DNA of 57,320 bases from Bacillus sp. AFS055030 (GTDB taxonomy: Bacteria; Bacillota; Bacilli; Bacillales; Bacillaceae_G). The notes under the pieces are model-generated. The model ran no database searches. It saw only the letters and a program-made list of their open reading frames with translations, and had not been told where the DNA came from. Below are positions 1 through 8,837 of this stretch, in pieces. The stretch is from the NCBI RefSeq assembly GCF_002574545.1, contig NZ_NUGT01000006.1, forward strand, positions 1-57,320. The letters run 5' to 3'. The position numbers were made by a program, and so were the translations under genes. Position 1 is the stretch's first letter. Every line of letters starts with the position of its first letter.

Positions 1-315
1 TTCTTCTGTTCCCCATTGTAATAATGTCATGCTATTTAATCCGGTATGTACGGAAACAGCAGTACGGAAAGCTGTATCTCCTCGCTCTAATTCCTCGCAA
101 ATGATTGCTAAAGTATTATAGTCCATTCCAACTCCACCATATTGCTCAGGAATACATACGCCCATTAGTTCTAAATCAGCAAGTCTTTTTAAAATATTTG
201 CTTCAAAATGACCTTTTTCGTCCCATTCCTTAATGAACGGTATAATTTCACGGTCTACAAATGATCTAACTACCTTTCTGACACTTTTTTGTTCTTCTGT
301 TAATGAAAAATTCAT
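1..315 (-). CDS. Acyl-CoA dehydrogenase, N-terminal part (cut by window edge)
   Basis: Only the first 105 residues are present; the gene runs off the left edge. The start ATG (313-315) follows a strong GAGGAGGAAGT ribosome site. The visible part begins MNFSLTEEQKSVRKVVRSF and contains ICEELERGDTAFRTAVSVH, the all-alpha N-terminal domain of FAD-dependent acyl-CoA dehydrogenases; the second stretch resembles glutaryl-CoA-dehydrogenase-like members, but the catalytic half is not in the window. It starts 12 nt after the CoA-transferase stop, so the two form an operon. The inferred role is oxidation of an acyl-CoA made by that transferase. Confidence 0.88.
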   Translation of the reverse strand, partial: MNFSLTEEQKSVRKVVRSFVDREIIPFIKEWDEKGHFEANILKRLADLELMGVCIPEQYGGVGMDYNTLAIICEELERGDTAFRTAVSVHTGLNSMTLLQWGTEE

Positions 316-327
316 GTTACTTCCTCC

Positions 328-1512
328 TCAAATTGTTTTATTTCGTTTCATTTCCTCAATTTCTAATTGGGAATAACCAAGTTTACTCAAAACTTCATTA
401 GTGTGCTCACCATGCAACGGAGGATGTCTTAAAACTTCAACTGGTGTTTTTGATAATTTTAGAGGTGAACCAACTAACTTAAGATCTTTTACAGTAGGGT
501 GATTTACTTTGACCACCATATCCCTTGATCTAGCTTGTTCAGACTGCAGAGCCTCACTTACGTTATAAATGGGCCCGTTTGGAATGCCATTTTTATCTAA
601 AAGGACTTTCCATTCATCTTTACTTTTTGTTTTTAATTTATTTGAAACCAATTCTTCAATTTGATTTCTATACTGCAATCGACTAGCATTGGTCCTATAT
701 GATTCATCTAATAAAGTCGGTTCTTCAATAAGTAAAGCAAATCGATTAAACTGATTGTCATTTCCAACTGCGATCACCATCTCGCCATCGCTAGCTGAAA
801 AAACTTGATAAGGAACAATATTAGGATGATAATTTCCCAATCGTTCAGGAATAACTCCACTACATAAATAATTGCTAGCCACATTAACTAAAGCAGCTAA
901 TTGAGAGTCAAATAGTGATATATCAATTTCTTGTCCTTCACCTGTACGATTTCGGTGCTGTAATGAGGCAAGAATGCCAATACATGTAAATAACCCCGTT
1001 AATACATCGGAAATCGCAACTCCCACTTTTGTTGGCTTTTCATCCTTCTCTCCAGTAATACTCATTAAACCGGACATCGCCTGAATGATATAATCGTATC
1101 CAGGAAGTGAAGAATTAGGTCCTTTGCTACCAAATCCACTAATTGATGCAAGAATAATGTCTTTTTTAATCTCCTTCATTTCTTCATAAGAAAAACCTAG
1201 TTTCGCTAATGTTCCTGGTTTAAAGTTTTGGACAACAACATCTGCTCCTGAAATAAGCTTTTTTAAAACTTCTTTCCCCTTATCATCCTTCAAGTTTAAA
1301 GTTATACCTTGCTTATTTCGATTCGCACATAAATAATATGCACTTTCACCTTCAACAAAAGGCGGTCCCCAACCTCTTGTTTCATCCCCACTGTTAATAC
1401 TTTCAACTTTGATTACCTCAGCCCCGAGATCACCAAGGATCATCGTACAAAAGGGACCAGCTAGTACTCTAGTTAAATCAATTATTTTGACACCATGTAA
1501 TGCCCCCGACAA
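328..1512 (-). CDS. CaiB/BaiF family (class III) CoA-transferase
   Basis: Class III CoA-transferases move CoA between carboxylic acids through an aspartyl-CoA thioester. The N-terminal signature VKIIDLTRVLAGPF and the AISDVLTG segment holding the expected catalytic Asp (about residue 169) are both present, and the length (394 aa) is normal. The frame stays open to a GTG at 1521, but that GTG lies inside the GAGGTGATC ribosome site; the TTG at 1510-1512, 8 nt after GAGG, is the better start and puts the family motif near residue 8. It is first in an operon with the acyl-CoA dehydrogenase and lies downstream of the sigma-54 promoter at 1647-1664. The substrate is unknown; dicarboxylate or branched-acid activation fits. 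Confidence 0.9.
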   Translation of the reverse strand: MSGALHGVKIIDLTRVLAGPFCTMILGDLGAEVIKVESINSGDETRGWGPPFVEGESAYYLCANRNKQGITLNLKDDKGKEVLKKLISGADVVVQNFKPGTLAKLGFSYEEMKEIKKDIILASISGFGSKGPNSSLPGYDYIIQAMSGLMSITGEKDEKPTKVGVAISDVLTGLFTCIGILASLQHRNRTGEGQEIDISLFDSQLAALVNVASNYLCSGVIPERLGNYHPNIVPYQVFSASDGEMVIAVGNDNQFNRFALLIEEPTLLDESYRTNASRLQYRNQIEELVSNKLKTKSKDEWKVLLDKNGIPNGPIYNVSEALQSEQARSRDMVVKVNHPTVKDLKLVGSPLKLSKTPVEVLRHPPLHGEHTNEVLSKLGYSQLEIEEMKRNKTI

Positions 1513-1646
1513 TTTGATCACCTCTTTATCTGCTTGTCCTCCGCTAAATTTCTAGTTTCCACAAAACTAAAATAGGGACTTTTGTATTTTGGTTTCTAGA
1601 AAATTTATGGGATAGTTTGTCCTTCATTTTCTATATACCTTTCATA

Positions 1647-1664
1647 AAGCAAAAACCATGCCAA
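1647..1664 (-). promoter_or_regulatory. Sigma-54 (SigL) promoter of the CoA-transferase operon
   Basis: The minus strand reads TTGGCATGGTTTTTGCTT. It has GG at -24 and GC at -12 with exactly 10 nt between, and matches TGGCAY-N5-TTGC. It lies about 135 nt upstream of the CoA-transferase start. A near-identical element sits at 4895-4910 before the permease operon. Sigma-54 promoters need an enhancer-binding activator; none is encoded in the window. Confidence 0.82.
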
Positions 1665-1790
1665 CTTCAAAACACTATATAGATAGTATTTACAGTCCTA
1701 AATAGAGAAAAATAAAATTAAAATCCACTCAAAACGGTCAAATTTAACTCATATACATATAAAAACTGAACTGTACTATTTCAACACTCA

Positions 1791-1833
1791 AAAAAAAATG
1801 ATCCCAAAGTTAAAAATTCAACTTAATGGGATC
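1791..1833 (-). terminator. Terminator after the Glu/Leu/Phe/Val dehydrogenase
   Basis: A hairpin with arms GATCCCAAAGTT and AACTTAATGGGATC (1800-1833) is followed on the minus strand by a run of T (1791-1798). It ends the permease-dehydrogenase unit before the CoA-transferase promoter. The rest of 1522-1873 holds only that promoter and AT-rich DNA. Confidence 0.8.
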
Positions 1834-1873
1834 CCCTTTTAATTTGTAGCCATTTAGTTTACAAAGTAATACT

Positions 1874-3019
1874 TTAGCACTCTATCAAATCTCTTACCGT
1901 TGGCTCAAACAATTCACAAGCAATATCTCTTTGATATCGATTTTGCTTTTTAGCTTCTGTAAATAAGCTAAAGGTATTCTTTCTACATAATTTTTCAATA
2001 TCATCTATTACTGCCTGAGGATCAGGCTTCACTAATCCAAAAATAACGGCATCATAAAATCTAATTGCTCCTAAATTAGCCACAAAATCATTTACCACAT
2101 CAATCCCTCTTTGTTTGATGATTTTGTCACCTTCAGCAGAAATTGGAATGTTTGCAGCTTCTACGATTAAACTCGCCTTTACTTTATTAGCATTCGATAT
2201 ATTAATTACATCCTCCAAAGCCGCAGGAACCAAGATGTCACAATCTACATCTAGCCATTTTGAGTTACTTCTTACCACATAATTAGGTTCAAAAAACTCC
2301 TGGTCCATTTCTCCATGTAAATTTTTGTGATCAATTAATTTTTGAACATCTAATCCCTCTTCACAAGTAACCAGTAGGTTTGCATCCGAAATGCCGACAA
2401 TTTTATAGCCTAACTGTGATAATTTCAACGCACAACTTGCTCCTACACAACCAAATCCTTGAATAACCACTCTCGCTTCTTTATTTTTATTTTTAAACTT
2501 CCACGCTTCATCTGCGCAATATGCTACACCGTAGCCTGTTACTGCATCATTTAAAAGGAAACAATCTATTTTAGTAGCTAGTAAATTATTAAAATCTTTT
2601 ATTCCATTTTGAACACTTACATTTTCTTTCATCGATTTCGTTAATGGTATTCCTACACTAAATTCATCAAATACTCTTAGTACATCCTCATACTTCGTAC
2701 CTAAATCACTCCCTAAAGATACTCCCGCTTCTACATATGGCATCATTGCAATCAAAAATCTTCTTAATACTTCGTACGCATCCGGAGCTTTATAATCATA
2801 TGCAATACCGGCTTTACACCCACCTGTTGTGACACTTTCTGAAGCCATATACTTGTAGGCCATTGCTTCTGCCAATCGTTCTACTTCTTCTCTTGTAACG
2901 GTAGAGTGCATTCGTGTTCCTCCACCTGCATACCCTTTGACAAAGTTATGTACTACTAACCATCCCTTTGCATCTGTTACACTATCATTCCACTCAACAA
3001 CTAGGTAAGGTTTTTTCAT
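1874..3019 (-). CDS. Glu/Leu/Phe/Val dehydrogenase family protein
   Basis: NAD(P)-dependent oxidative deamination of an amino acid is the family role. The protein is 381 aa, close to leucine/phenylalanine dehydrogenases and shorter than classical GDH. The substrate loop is TTGGCKAGIAYD (residues 64-75), with the lysine at 69; SDLGT (104-108) carries the conserved Asp, and VVIQGFGCVGASCAL is the Rossmann glycine motif. The usual GGGKxGI/GGAKGGI loop is GGCKAGI here, a Cys in place of Gly/Ala. The ATG follows AGGAGG. It lies 75 nt downstream of an amino-acid permease on the same strand, so uptake and deamination are probably coupled under the sigma-54 promoter. Substrate specificity cannot be assigned. 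Confidence 0.9.
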   Translation of the reverse strand: MKKPYLVVEWNDSVTDAKGWLVVHNFVKGYAGGGTRMHSTVTREEVERLAEAMAYKYMASESVTTGGCKAGIAYDYKAPDAYEVLRRFLIAMMPYVEAGVSLGSDLGTKYEDVLRVFDEFSVGIPLTKSMKENVSVQNGIKDFNNLLATKIDCFLLNDAVTGYGVAYCADEAWKFKNKNKEARVVIQGFGCVGASCALKLSQLGYKIVGISDANLLVTCEEGLDVQKLIDHKNLHGEMDQEFFEPNYVVRSNSKWLDVDCDILVPAALEDVINISNANKVKASLIVEAANIPISAEGDKIIKQRGIDVVNDFVANLGAIRFYDAVIFGLVKPDPQAVIDDIEKLCRKNTFSLFTEAKKQNRYQRDIACELFEPTVRDLIEC

Positions 3020-3094
3020 ATTATTTAGCCTCCTTAAAGATTATCATTTGTAATAGTTTGCTTATGTCAGAATCTAAGGTAATATATTTACGGT

Positions 3095-4522
3095 TCAAAT
3101 ACTTGGCTGTGGCGGTACTTCTCCGTGTTCATTCTTCATTGCAATCTTACCTTTATTTTTTCCATGCCGTAGAAAGTAATAAAGATAACTTACACCCATA
3201 AAGCTTAAACCACCTATTAAAGAAGATCGTTGTGTAGGATCAAAAGCCATAAATATGATGGAAATTCCACATAAAACTAAACATAAAATCGGTATTAATG
3301 GAAATAGTGGAACTTTGTACTTTAACTCCTTAACATTTCCTCCATTTTTAATAAATTGTCTTCTAAAGTTATATTGTGACAAGGCAATTGCCATCCAACT
3401 AAATGTACCTGCTAGTCCAGTTACAGAAAGCAAAACGACAAACACCGTTTGTGCAGATATTACACTTGTAAGTAATGAAACTAGTGCAAAAAGAAGACTA
3501 AACAATACTGCATTAAACGGAACTCCTCGAGAATTTACTTTACCTAAAGCTTTAGGTGCCATCCCACTTTTTGACAGGGACCATAGCATGCGAGAACATA
3601 CATATAATCCAGAATTACCTACAGATAGTAACGCCGTTAAAATAACGAAATTCATAATATCAGCTGCATATGGAATACCTACATGATCAAATACCGCAAC
3701 AAATGGACTTTCTACTACTCCTGCTTGCCTCCATGGAATTAAAGCAGCTAAAACGAAAATTGCTAACACGTAAAAAATCAGGACTCGAAAAATAATGCTA
3801 CGAATCGATTTAGGAAGAGTCTTTTCTGGCGATTGACTTTCACCAGCTGCAATTCCAACAACTTCTGCCCCTTGAAATGCAAATACTACTGCCATCATAG
3901 TTGAAAATATAGCTGAAAACCCATGTGGGAAAAGTCCACCATCTTTAGTAAAGTTAGTAAACAAAGGTGCCGAACTCCCTTTATGACCAAACCCAAAAAT
4001 AGTAGCTGCTCCAATCAGTATAAAAGCTATTACTGCAAATACTTTTATTCCCGCAAACCAAAACTCTGCCTCTGCGTAACCTTTTACACTAAGAATATTT
4101 AAACCCAACAAAAGAACGATAAACACAAGACACCAGATCCAAACAGGTACATGAGGAAACCATCTTTGCATCAATATACCAGCCGCAGTAAATTCTAATC
4201 CAACCGTTGTTGCCCAACTAAGCCAATACATCCAGCCAATTGTGAACCCTGTACCGGGACCAATATATTTAGTAGCATAAGTCTTAAATGAACCCGTCAC
4301 TGGCATTGTAATTGACAGCTCCCCTAAACAAACCATTACAAGATACATGACCAATCCACCAAATAAATACGCAGCAATCGCTCCCCCTGGACCAGCCTGA
4401 TTGATCGTAAGACCTGAACCTAAAAATAAACCCGTACCGATTACTCCTCCGAGTGAAATCATAAACAAATGCCTACTTTTCATGGAACGTTGTAACTGCT
4501 CTTTTCCATTATTAGATTCCAT
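3095..4522 (-). CDS. Amino-acid permease (APC superfamily, AAT type)
   Basis: An integral membrane amino-acid importer of 475 aa with about 12 hydrophobic segments. The N-terminal signature GGVIGTGLFLGSG (residues 25-37) in the first membrane helix and GELSITMPVTGSF further on are typical of the AAT branch (LysP/MmuP/GABA-permease relatives). The start has AAAGGTGGG 6 nt upstream. It precedes the amino-acid dehydrogenase in an apparent two-gene operon. The leader from the sigma-54 promoter is long, about 370 nt. The transported amino acid is unknown; the dehydrogenase suggests a branched-chain or aromatic substrate. Confidence 0.92.
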   Translation of the reverse strand: MESNNGKEQLQRSMKSRHLFMISLGGVIGTGLFLGSGLTINQAGPGGAIAAYLFGGLVMYLVMVCLGELSITMPVTGSFKTYATKYIGPGTGFTIGWMYWLSWATTVGLEFTAAGILMQRWFPHVPVWIWCLVFIVLLLGLNILSVKGYAEAEFWFAGIKVFAVIAFILIGAATIFGFGHKGSSAPLFTNFTKDGGLFPHGFSAIFSTMMAVVFAFQGAEVVGIAAGESQSPEKTLPKSIRSIIFRVLIFYVLAIFVLAALIPWRQAGVVESPFVAVFDHVGIPYAADIMNFVILTALLSVGNSGLYVCSRMLWSLSKSGMAPKALGKVNSRGVPFNAVLFSLLFALVSLLTSVISAQTVFVVLLSVTGLAGTFSWMAIALSQYNFRRQFIKNGGNVKELKYKVPLFPLIPILCLVLCGISIIFMAFDPTQRSSLIGGLSFMGVSYLYYFLRHGKNKGKIAMKNEHGEVPPQPSI

Positions 4523-5751
4523 ATTGACCCACCTTTATTTTAGAATATTCAGAAAAAATAAAACGAAATAATAGAAAACATATTACTAAAATAGCACAAA
4601 CTTTTGTAAGCCTTTACATTTTCTAATACACTCTAAAAACACTACAGAAACTAAACAAAGAAAAGCCGAGTTAAAAAGGCTATAGATTTCGCATAAAAAG
4701 AAGAATAGAGGGTTGTCCCATTTTTTGATATTTCTCTTCTACTTAATTACGTTATTAAACAAATTTCTAGTTGCCTTTAAAACGAGTGAGTAAGAACCTA
4801 TGAATTTTTTTCTTCTAAAACACCTCCTTCTTCTGATTCATCTCTTACAGGAACAAATGAGAGTATAACCTTATCTCTCCCTACTAATCATTAAGCAAAA
4901 ATCATGCCAACAAAAAAACATGATAAAATCAATTAAAAAACCGTGCCATTCATCTATTACCTACTTACTTTATTTTAAAATCTACTCAATTTATTTATTT
5001 TAGACTCAATTATTTTTTTCAAGTAATGGTTTTCCTCAATGATCTATTTCTGTCTTTTACTTAATATTGATTCTAAAATAGTAGTTCTCTACCTTTTGGT
5101 CTCCATTTTTATACAATGCCATAAATAGATAAAATTCTACAAAAACTATGTCATACCTCCCAAGAGTTTATTAGGATATTTTAACCTTGATTTTGTTTAT
5201 GAGTTTTGTAAATTAAGTCATTAACCCTTTATTTGCTATGATTAATAAAAAAAACTCATGAATTATTCCATGAGTCTTTTGCTGCACCAATTATTAAAAA
5301 GTCTTTCTATTTAAATTGACAAAAGATGTTAAAGCGAAAACTGCTAAACTTTTTACAGTTTTATGTTTTTGTCTATTTTTCCCCATCTTTTTCCTCCTAG
5401 AAGACTTAAATATATAGAGAGACTTCCCTTTCTTAATATTCTGAAAAATCTTTCTGAACTAATCATAATCTCTAGGAAATTACTCTTCAATGGGGGGTTA
5501 TTAATGCTAGAAACTTGCAACTTTAGATTAAAAGAGGATATTTCAAAGTGAAATTTTGACAGTAAAGTGGGGTTTTACAGAGAGGGTTTTGATCCTTGTT
5601 CACTCTTTGAATCACTCATTTGTATGTTATATATGAATTTGTTTCTACTCCGGACTTTAAAACATGATACATTTTATTATAAAAAATGGAAAAATTATAA
5701 GCATGAACCTTTTGAGGAATACAAAAAAGCCAAGATATTGGAGAATAAAAT
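4523..5751. other. Long AT-rich intergenic stretch with no convincing gene
   Basis: Besides the sigma-54 promoter this holds a hairpin at 5253-5280 (ACTCATG...CATGAGT) with T-runs on both sides. On the minus strand near 4830 there is a strong AAGGAGGTG ribosome site that leads to no start codon, which may mark the ruined front of a gene. Two open frames before gerC (5363-5551 and 5567-5755) lack ribosome sites and resemble nothing I know. The second overlaps the gerC start by 4 nt, so it could be the decayed tail of a gerA or gerB gene. Confidence 0.4.
4895..4910 (-). promoter_or_regulatory. Sigma-54 (SigL) promoter of the permease-dehydrogenase operon
   Basis: The minus strand reads TTGGCATGATTTTTGC, with GG and GC separated by 10 nt. 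It differs from the 1649-1664 element by one base over these 16. The nearest gene in the right direction is the permease 370 nt away. Amino-acid catabolic operons of Bacillus (roc, bkd) are established SigL targets, which fits the gene content. Confidence 0.8.
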
Positions 5752-6936
5752 GTGAAAAAGAAATTTTTTATTTCATTTCTTATTGTAAGTATACTTTTAT
5801 GTGGTTGCTCTAACTATAAAGAATTAAACCAAATTTCGATTGTGAATGCAATGGGGATTGATTACTTACCAAAAGAAAAAAAATATCAAACAATCATTCA
5901 AATTATTAATCCTAGTGCACTTGCAACACAGCAAGGTTCTCAAGGTATTCCAGTCATTGCATTAATGGAGAAAGGTAGAACAATTTCGGAAGCTGCACGA
6001 AATATCTCAAAGAAAGGATCTCGATCAAATATTTATTCACATGTTGCCCTTGTTATTATAGGTGAAACATTAGCAAAAGAAAAATCACTGAAAAATATTT
6101 TCGATGTGTTTGAAAGGGATTCTAAAATTCGTGTAAATATTCCTGTCATTATTGCAAGAAATGACAGCGTAGATAAAATAATGAATAATATTGCACCACT
6201 TGATAAAATATCTGCTAAATCAATTGTAGGTAAAATTAAAAATACATCAGCACTTTTAGGTGAGAACCATGAAACATTAATGCATGAGGCTATTTCTGCA
6301 ATTTCTAGTAGTGGAAGAGAACCCGTCATAAATGGTGTAATTTTTAAAAATGAAACGAAAACATCACAGACACTTGAAAATATGGAACGAATCAAGTCAA
6401 GTTACGATCTTATAAATGGCATAGGGATATTTAAAGACGGAAAATTAGCCGGTTGGTTAGATGGACCACCAGCAAAATCAATCCAAATTATTGATAATCT
6501 GATCAACGAAATGAATATACAAATACCATGTAATAAAAAAGATTATGATTCGATGGAGCTTTCTCGGGTAAAATCAAAAACCAAAATAAAAATGAAGAAC
6601 GATATTCCAATCATAAATATAAAAGTTAAATCAATTGGTCATATTGACGAGGTACTTTGTAATGACAATTTTGATAAAGCAATCACTCTTCATAAATACG
6701 AAAAGTCTGCTGAAAATGTTATAAAACAATCAATCGAAAAAGGAATATCTGAAGTTAAAAAACTCGGTGGAGATGCATTTGGATTTGGTGAAAAATTATA
6801 CATGGTTAATCCAAAAGTTTATAAAAAATATGAACGTAATTGGAATGAAACATTTAAAAAAGCAAAAGTTACAGTGACTGTCGACGTTCAAATTAATAAT
6901 GTCGGAATGAGATCGAAACCATATCCTACTGATTAA
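5752..6936 (+). CDS. Ger(x)C family spore germination lipoprotein
   Basis: The C subunit of GerA-type nutrient germinant receptors is a lipoprotein on the outer face of the spore inner membrane. The 394-aa product starts with a lipoprotein signal ending LLCGC (acylated Cys19), followed by NYKELNQISIVNAMGIDY, the canonical Ger(x)C opening; GRTISEAARNISKK and SHVALVIIGE are further family landmarks. The start is GTG at 5752 with GGAG 8 nt upstream. Receptors are normally gerA-gerB-gerC operons, yet no A or B subunit precedes it, so this is an orphan subunit or a receptor that lost its partners. A terminator follows at 7086. Confidence 0.9.
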   Translation: MKKKFFISFLIVSILLCGCSNYKELNQISIVNAMGIDYLPKEKKYQTIIQIINPSALATQQGSQGIPVIALMEKGRTISEAARNISKKGSRSNIYSHVALVIIGETLAKEKSLKNIFDVFERDSKIRVNIPVIIARNDSVDKIMNNIAPLDKISAKSIVGKIKNTSALLGENHETLMHEAISAISSSGREPVINGVIFKNETKTSQTLENMERIKSSYDLINGIGIFKDGKLAGWLDGPPAKSIQIIDNLINEMNIQIPCNKKDYDSMELSRVKSKTKIKMKNDIPIINIKVKSIGHIDEVLCNDNFDKAITLHKYEKSAENVIKQSIEKGISEVKKLGGDAFGFGEKLYMVNPKVYKKYERNWNETFKKAKVTVTVDVQINNVGMRSKPYPTD

Positions 6937-7085
6937 GAGACCGCTATTTTAGTGATTGGGAAAAATAAAGATTTACAGTGTTTCGCAAATTTATAAGACA
7001 ATTATTTTCATGGTTAGAAAATATATTCAAATAGTCATAAATTACTTTTTGTTCATCATGCGTTTGTTCAATAAGTCTTCCTAAT

Positions 7086-7111
7086 GGTTGTCTAATTAGA
7101 CAGCCTTTTTT
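7086..7111 (+). terminator. Terminator after gerC
   Basis: GGTTGTCTAATTAGACAGCC forms a near-perfect hairpin, followed by TTTTTT. Confidence 0.8.
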
Positions 7112-7196
7112 AGTTCAAACAGTTCTTAAAATTAATTTTCTTACTTAAAATAAAAAGCCCTATATTACATACAAGGCCCTAAAGAATCAATTTGAC

Positions 7197-8441
7197 TTAA
7201 ACGAGCTTGCTATTTTTTCGATATCGCTCAACAATTGAGAGTGTTAAGCGATTAGCAAGTTCAACCTCTCCTCTTTCTATATAATAATCAAACAATTTAA
7301 TTTCATAATTTTCCGTTGCAAGACCATAGCCCATTTCCTTAAAGAACGGATATGCTACTGTCTCTAGATAATGATAGTATTCGTCTATTAAATGTTGAAT
7401 CTTAAATAGATGTAGTTGGAAATAGTGAAAATACATAGTATCATTTGTTTTTTTCGCTAATGCTTGGCCTTTCTTTGCTAATTTTATTAAGCTTTGTTCA
7501 GATTTTATGCCTAGCTTCGTAGCTGCATTTAAATAACCTTCTAATGTTACTAGATAATGTGGATGTGAACGATCACGTAAATCTAAGGACTGACTGTAAT
7601 AATCAAATGCCTTTTCATAGTTTCCATTCCGAAATTGTAGATAAGCATAATTATGAAGTAATTTCGCCTTTTGATCATTTAAACCTAAGTTATCAGCCAT
7701 TTCAATTAGTCTTGGATAACCAGAATCTTTTATGTCAAATGTTTCTTCTTGTTCAACTTGAATCAACATTAACATTTCAGTTTCAAGTATTCGATTAAAG
7801 CAGTTCTCCTTTCCAAAAAATTGTAATGCTTTACTAGCGTAATGGTAAGCAAGTACTTGGGAATTCATACACATGTAGGCAACAGCTAAATCATAATAAT
7901 ATTCAGGATTATTATAGTAAGTTACATTTATTTTCTTTAAATAAGAAATCGCAAGTTTATATTCACCTTGATAATCGAGATAAAATTTCCCCTTTATGTG
8001 GTAAAGCATATTCTGATCATAAGGCGAAAGTTCACGCCAACAATCCATCTCATCTATCAAAGCTTTAGCAAGAGTTTGTTCCCCAATTAATAAGTAATAT
8101 CTAGTTAAAACTAAAGTGAATAAGCGATAAAAATCTTGGATTTTCAAAAGCAAGATTCCTTCTAACTTTGTCTTTATACTTGTTGCTTTAGAATTTAGTT
8201 TTAAGATAATTGAATCATGCCATTCATTTAATAATGAATTCAAACTTAAATAGGTTTCAATTTCTACTTGCATATTTATTTGAAGTCGATTTGCTAATAA
8301 ATCAATTGTTTCATCAGATACCTCTGTAATACCACGTTCAATCTTACTTATGTGCGTACTTGAACAAATTTGATTCCCCAAGTCAGCTTGTCTTAAACCT
8401 TGAAGTTCACGGTAAAATTTTATAATTTTCCCTTGGATCAT
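7197..8441 (-). CDS. HTH-TPR transcriptional regulator, NprR/PlcR (RNPP) type
   Basis: 414 aa. Residues 1-60 form a Cro/C1 helix-turn-helix (LRQADLGNQICSSTHISKIE). The rest is helical repeat: pairs such as LLHNYAYLQFRNGNYEKAFDYY and YYDLAVAYMCMNSQVLAYHY are TPR units. This architecture and length match peptide-sensing RNPP regulators (NprR about 420 aa), which bind an imported quorum peptide and control secreted proteases. It is divergent from the giant subtilisin at 8838, a likely target. I found no convincing cognate pro-peptide gene next to it, so peptide control is inference. The ATG follows GGGAGGACAGC. Confidence 0.82.
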   Translation of the reverse strand: MIQGKIIKFYRELQGLRQADLGNQICSSTHISKIERGITEVSDETIDLLANRLQINMQVEIETYLSLNSLLNEWHDSIILKLNSKATSIKTKLEGILLLKIQDFYRLFTLVLTRYYLLIGEQTLAKALIDEMDCWRELSPYDQNMLYHIKGKFYLDYQGEYKLAISYLKKINVTYYNNPEYYYDLAVAYMCMNSQVLAYHYASKALQFFGKENCFNRILETEMLMLIQVEQEETFDIKDSGYPRLIEMADNLGLNDQKAKLLHNYAYLQFRNGNYEKAFDYYSQSLDLRDRSHPHYLVTLEGYLNAATKLGIKSEQSLIKLAKKGQALAKKTNDTMYFHYFQLHLFKIQHLIDEYYHYLETVAYPFFKEMGYGLATENYEIKLFDYYIERGEVELANRLTLSIVERYRKNSKLV

Positions 8442-8770
8442 GCTGTCCTCCCATTGTTTAACGTGATAAAGAACTTCTTTCTTTAATTTATCCTATACTA
8501 AATCGTTGTCTTTTATATTAAATCACTAATTTTGTCTTTTTCAATAATATCTTCATTCTTATCAAGTTTCATTTTGCCTTCTAACATAAAAAATAGCTAG
8601 AGATAAAGACAAAAACCCCAAAACAGATTGTTACTTTTCTAACCTTTTTAAATACTGCAAAGCATTTAAACTTAACTTTAAAGCATTTTACAGGAGAATA
8701 CTAGGTTAATAGTCCTTACAATAACCCCCTTTGCAAACTATTAATCTGATTATTAAAGTAAATAGTGTAG

Positions 8771-8809
8771 AAATTTTCCGAAAATTTAAAACAAACTTTT
8801 TGGAAGTTT
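8771..8809. promoter_or_regulatory. Tandem palindromes upstream of the protease, candidate operator
   Basis: A perfect palindrome, AAATTTTC-C-GAAAATTT (8771-8787), is followed by AAACTT-N5-AAGTTT (8793-8809). The centres are 22 bp apart, two helical turns. They lie 29-67 bp before the protease start in the 396-bp divergent region shared with the HTH-TPR regulator. Binding by that regulator is inferred only. Apart from these the region 8442-8837 is featureless AT-rich DNA. Confidence 0.4.
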
Positions 8810-8837
8810 TTAATTACACAATGAAAAGAGGAAAACT

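Noticed and set aside
4710-4730. GAGGGTTGTCCCATTTTTTG resembling an IS end
   Set aside because: No transposase sequence or second end nearby; the resemblance is too short.
5363-5551. 62-codon frame before gerC
   Set aside because: No ribosome site, hydrophobic low-complexity sequence, no family resemblance.
6945-7110. Minus-strand open frame reading KKGCLIRQPLGRLIEQ downstream of the TPR regulator, considered as a signalling-peptide gene
   Set aside because: No start codon or ribosome site, no secretion signal, and it overlaps the gerC terminator; most likely chance.
8442-8837. Search for a PlcR box (TATG-N6-CATA) in front of the protease
   Set aside because: None present; the palindromes found have a different sequence.
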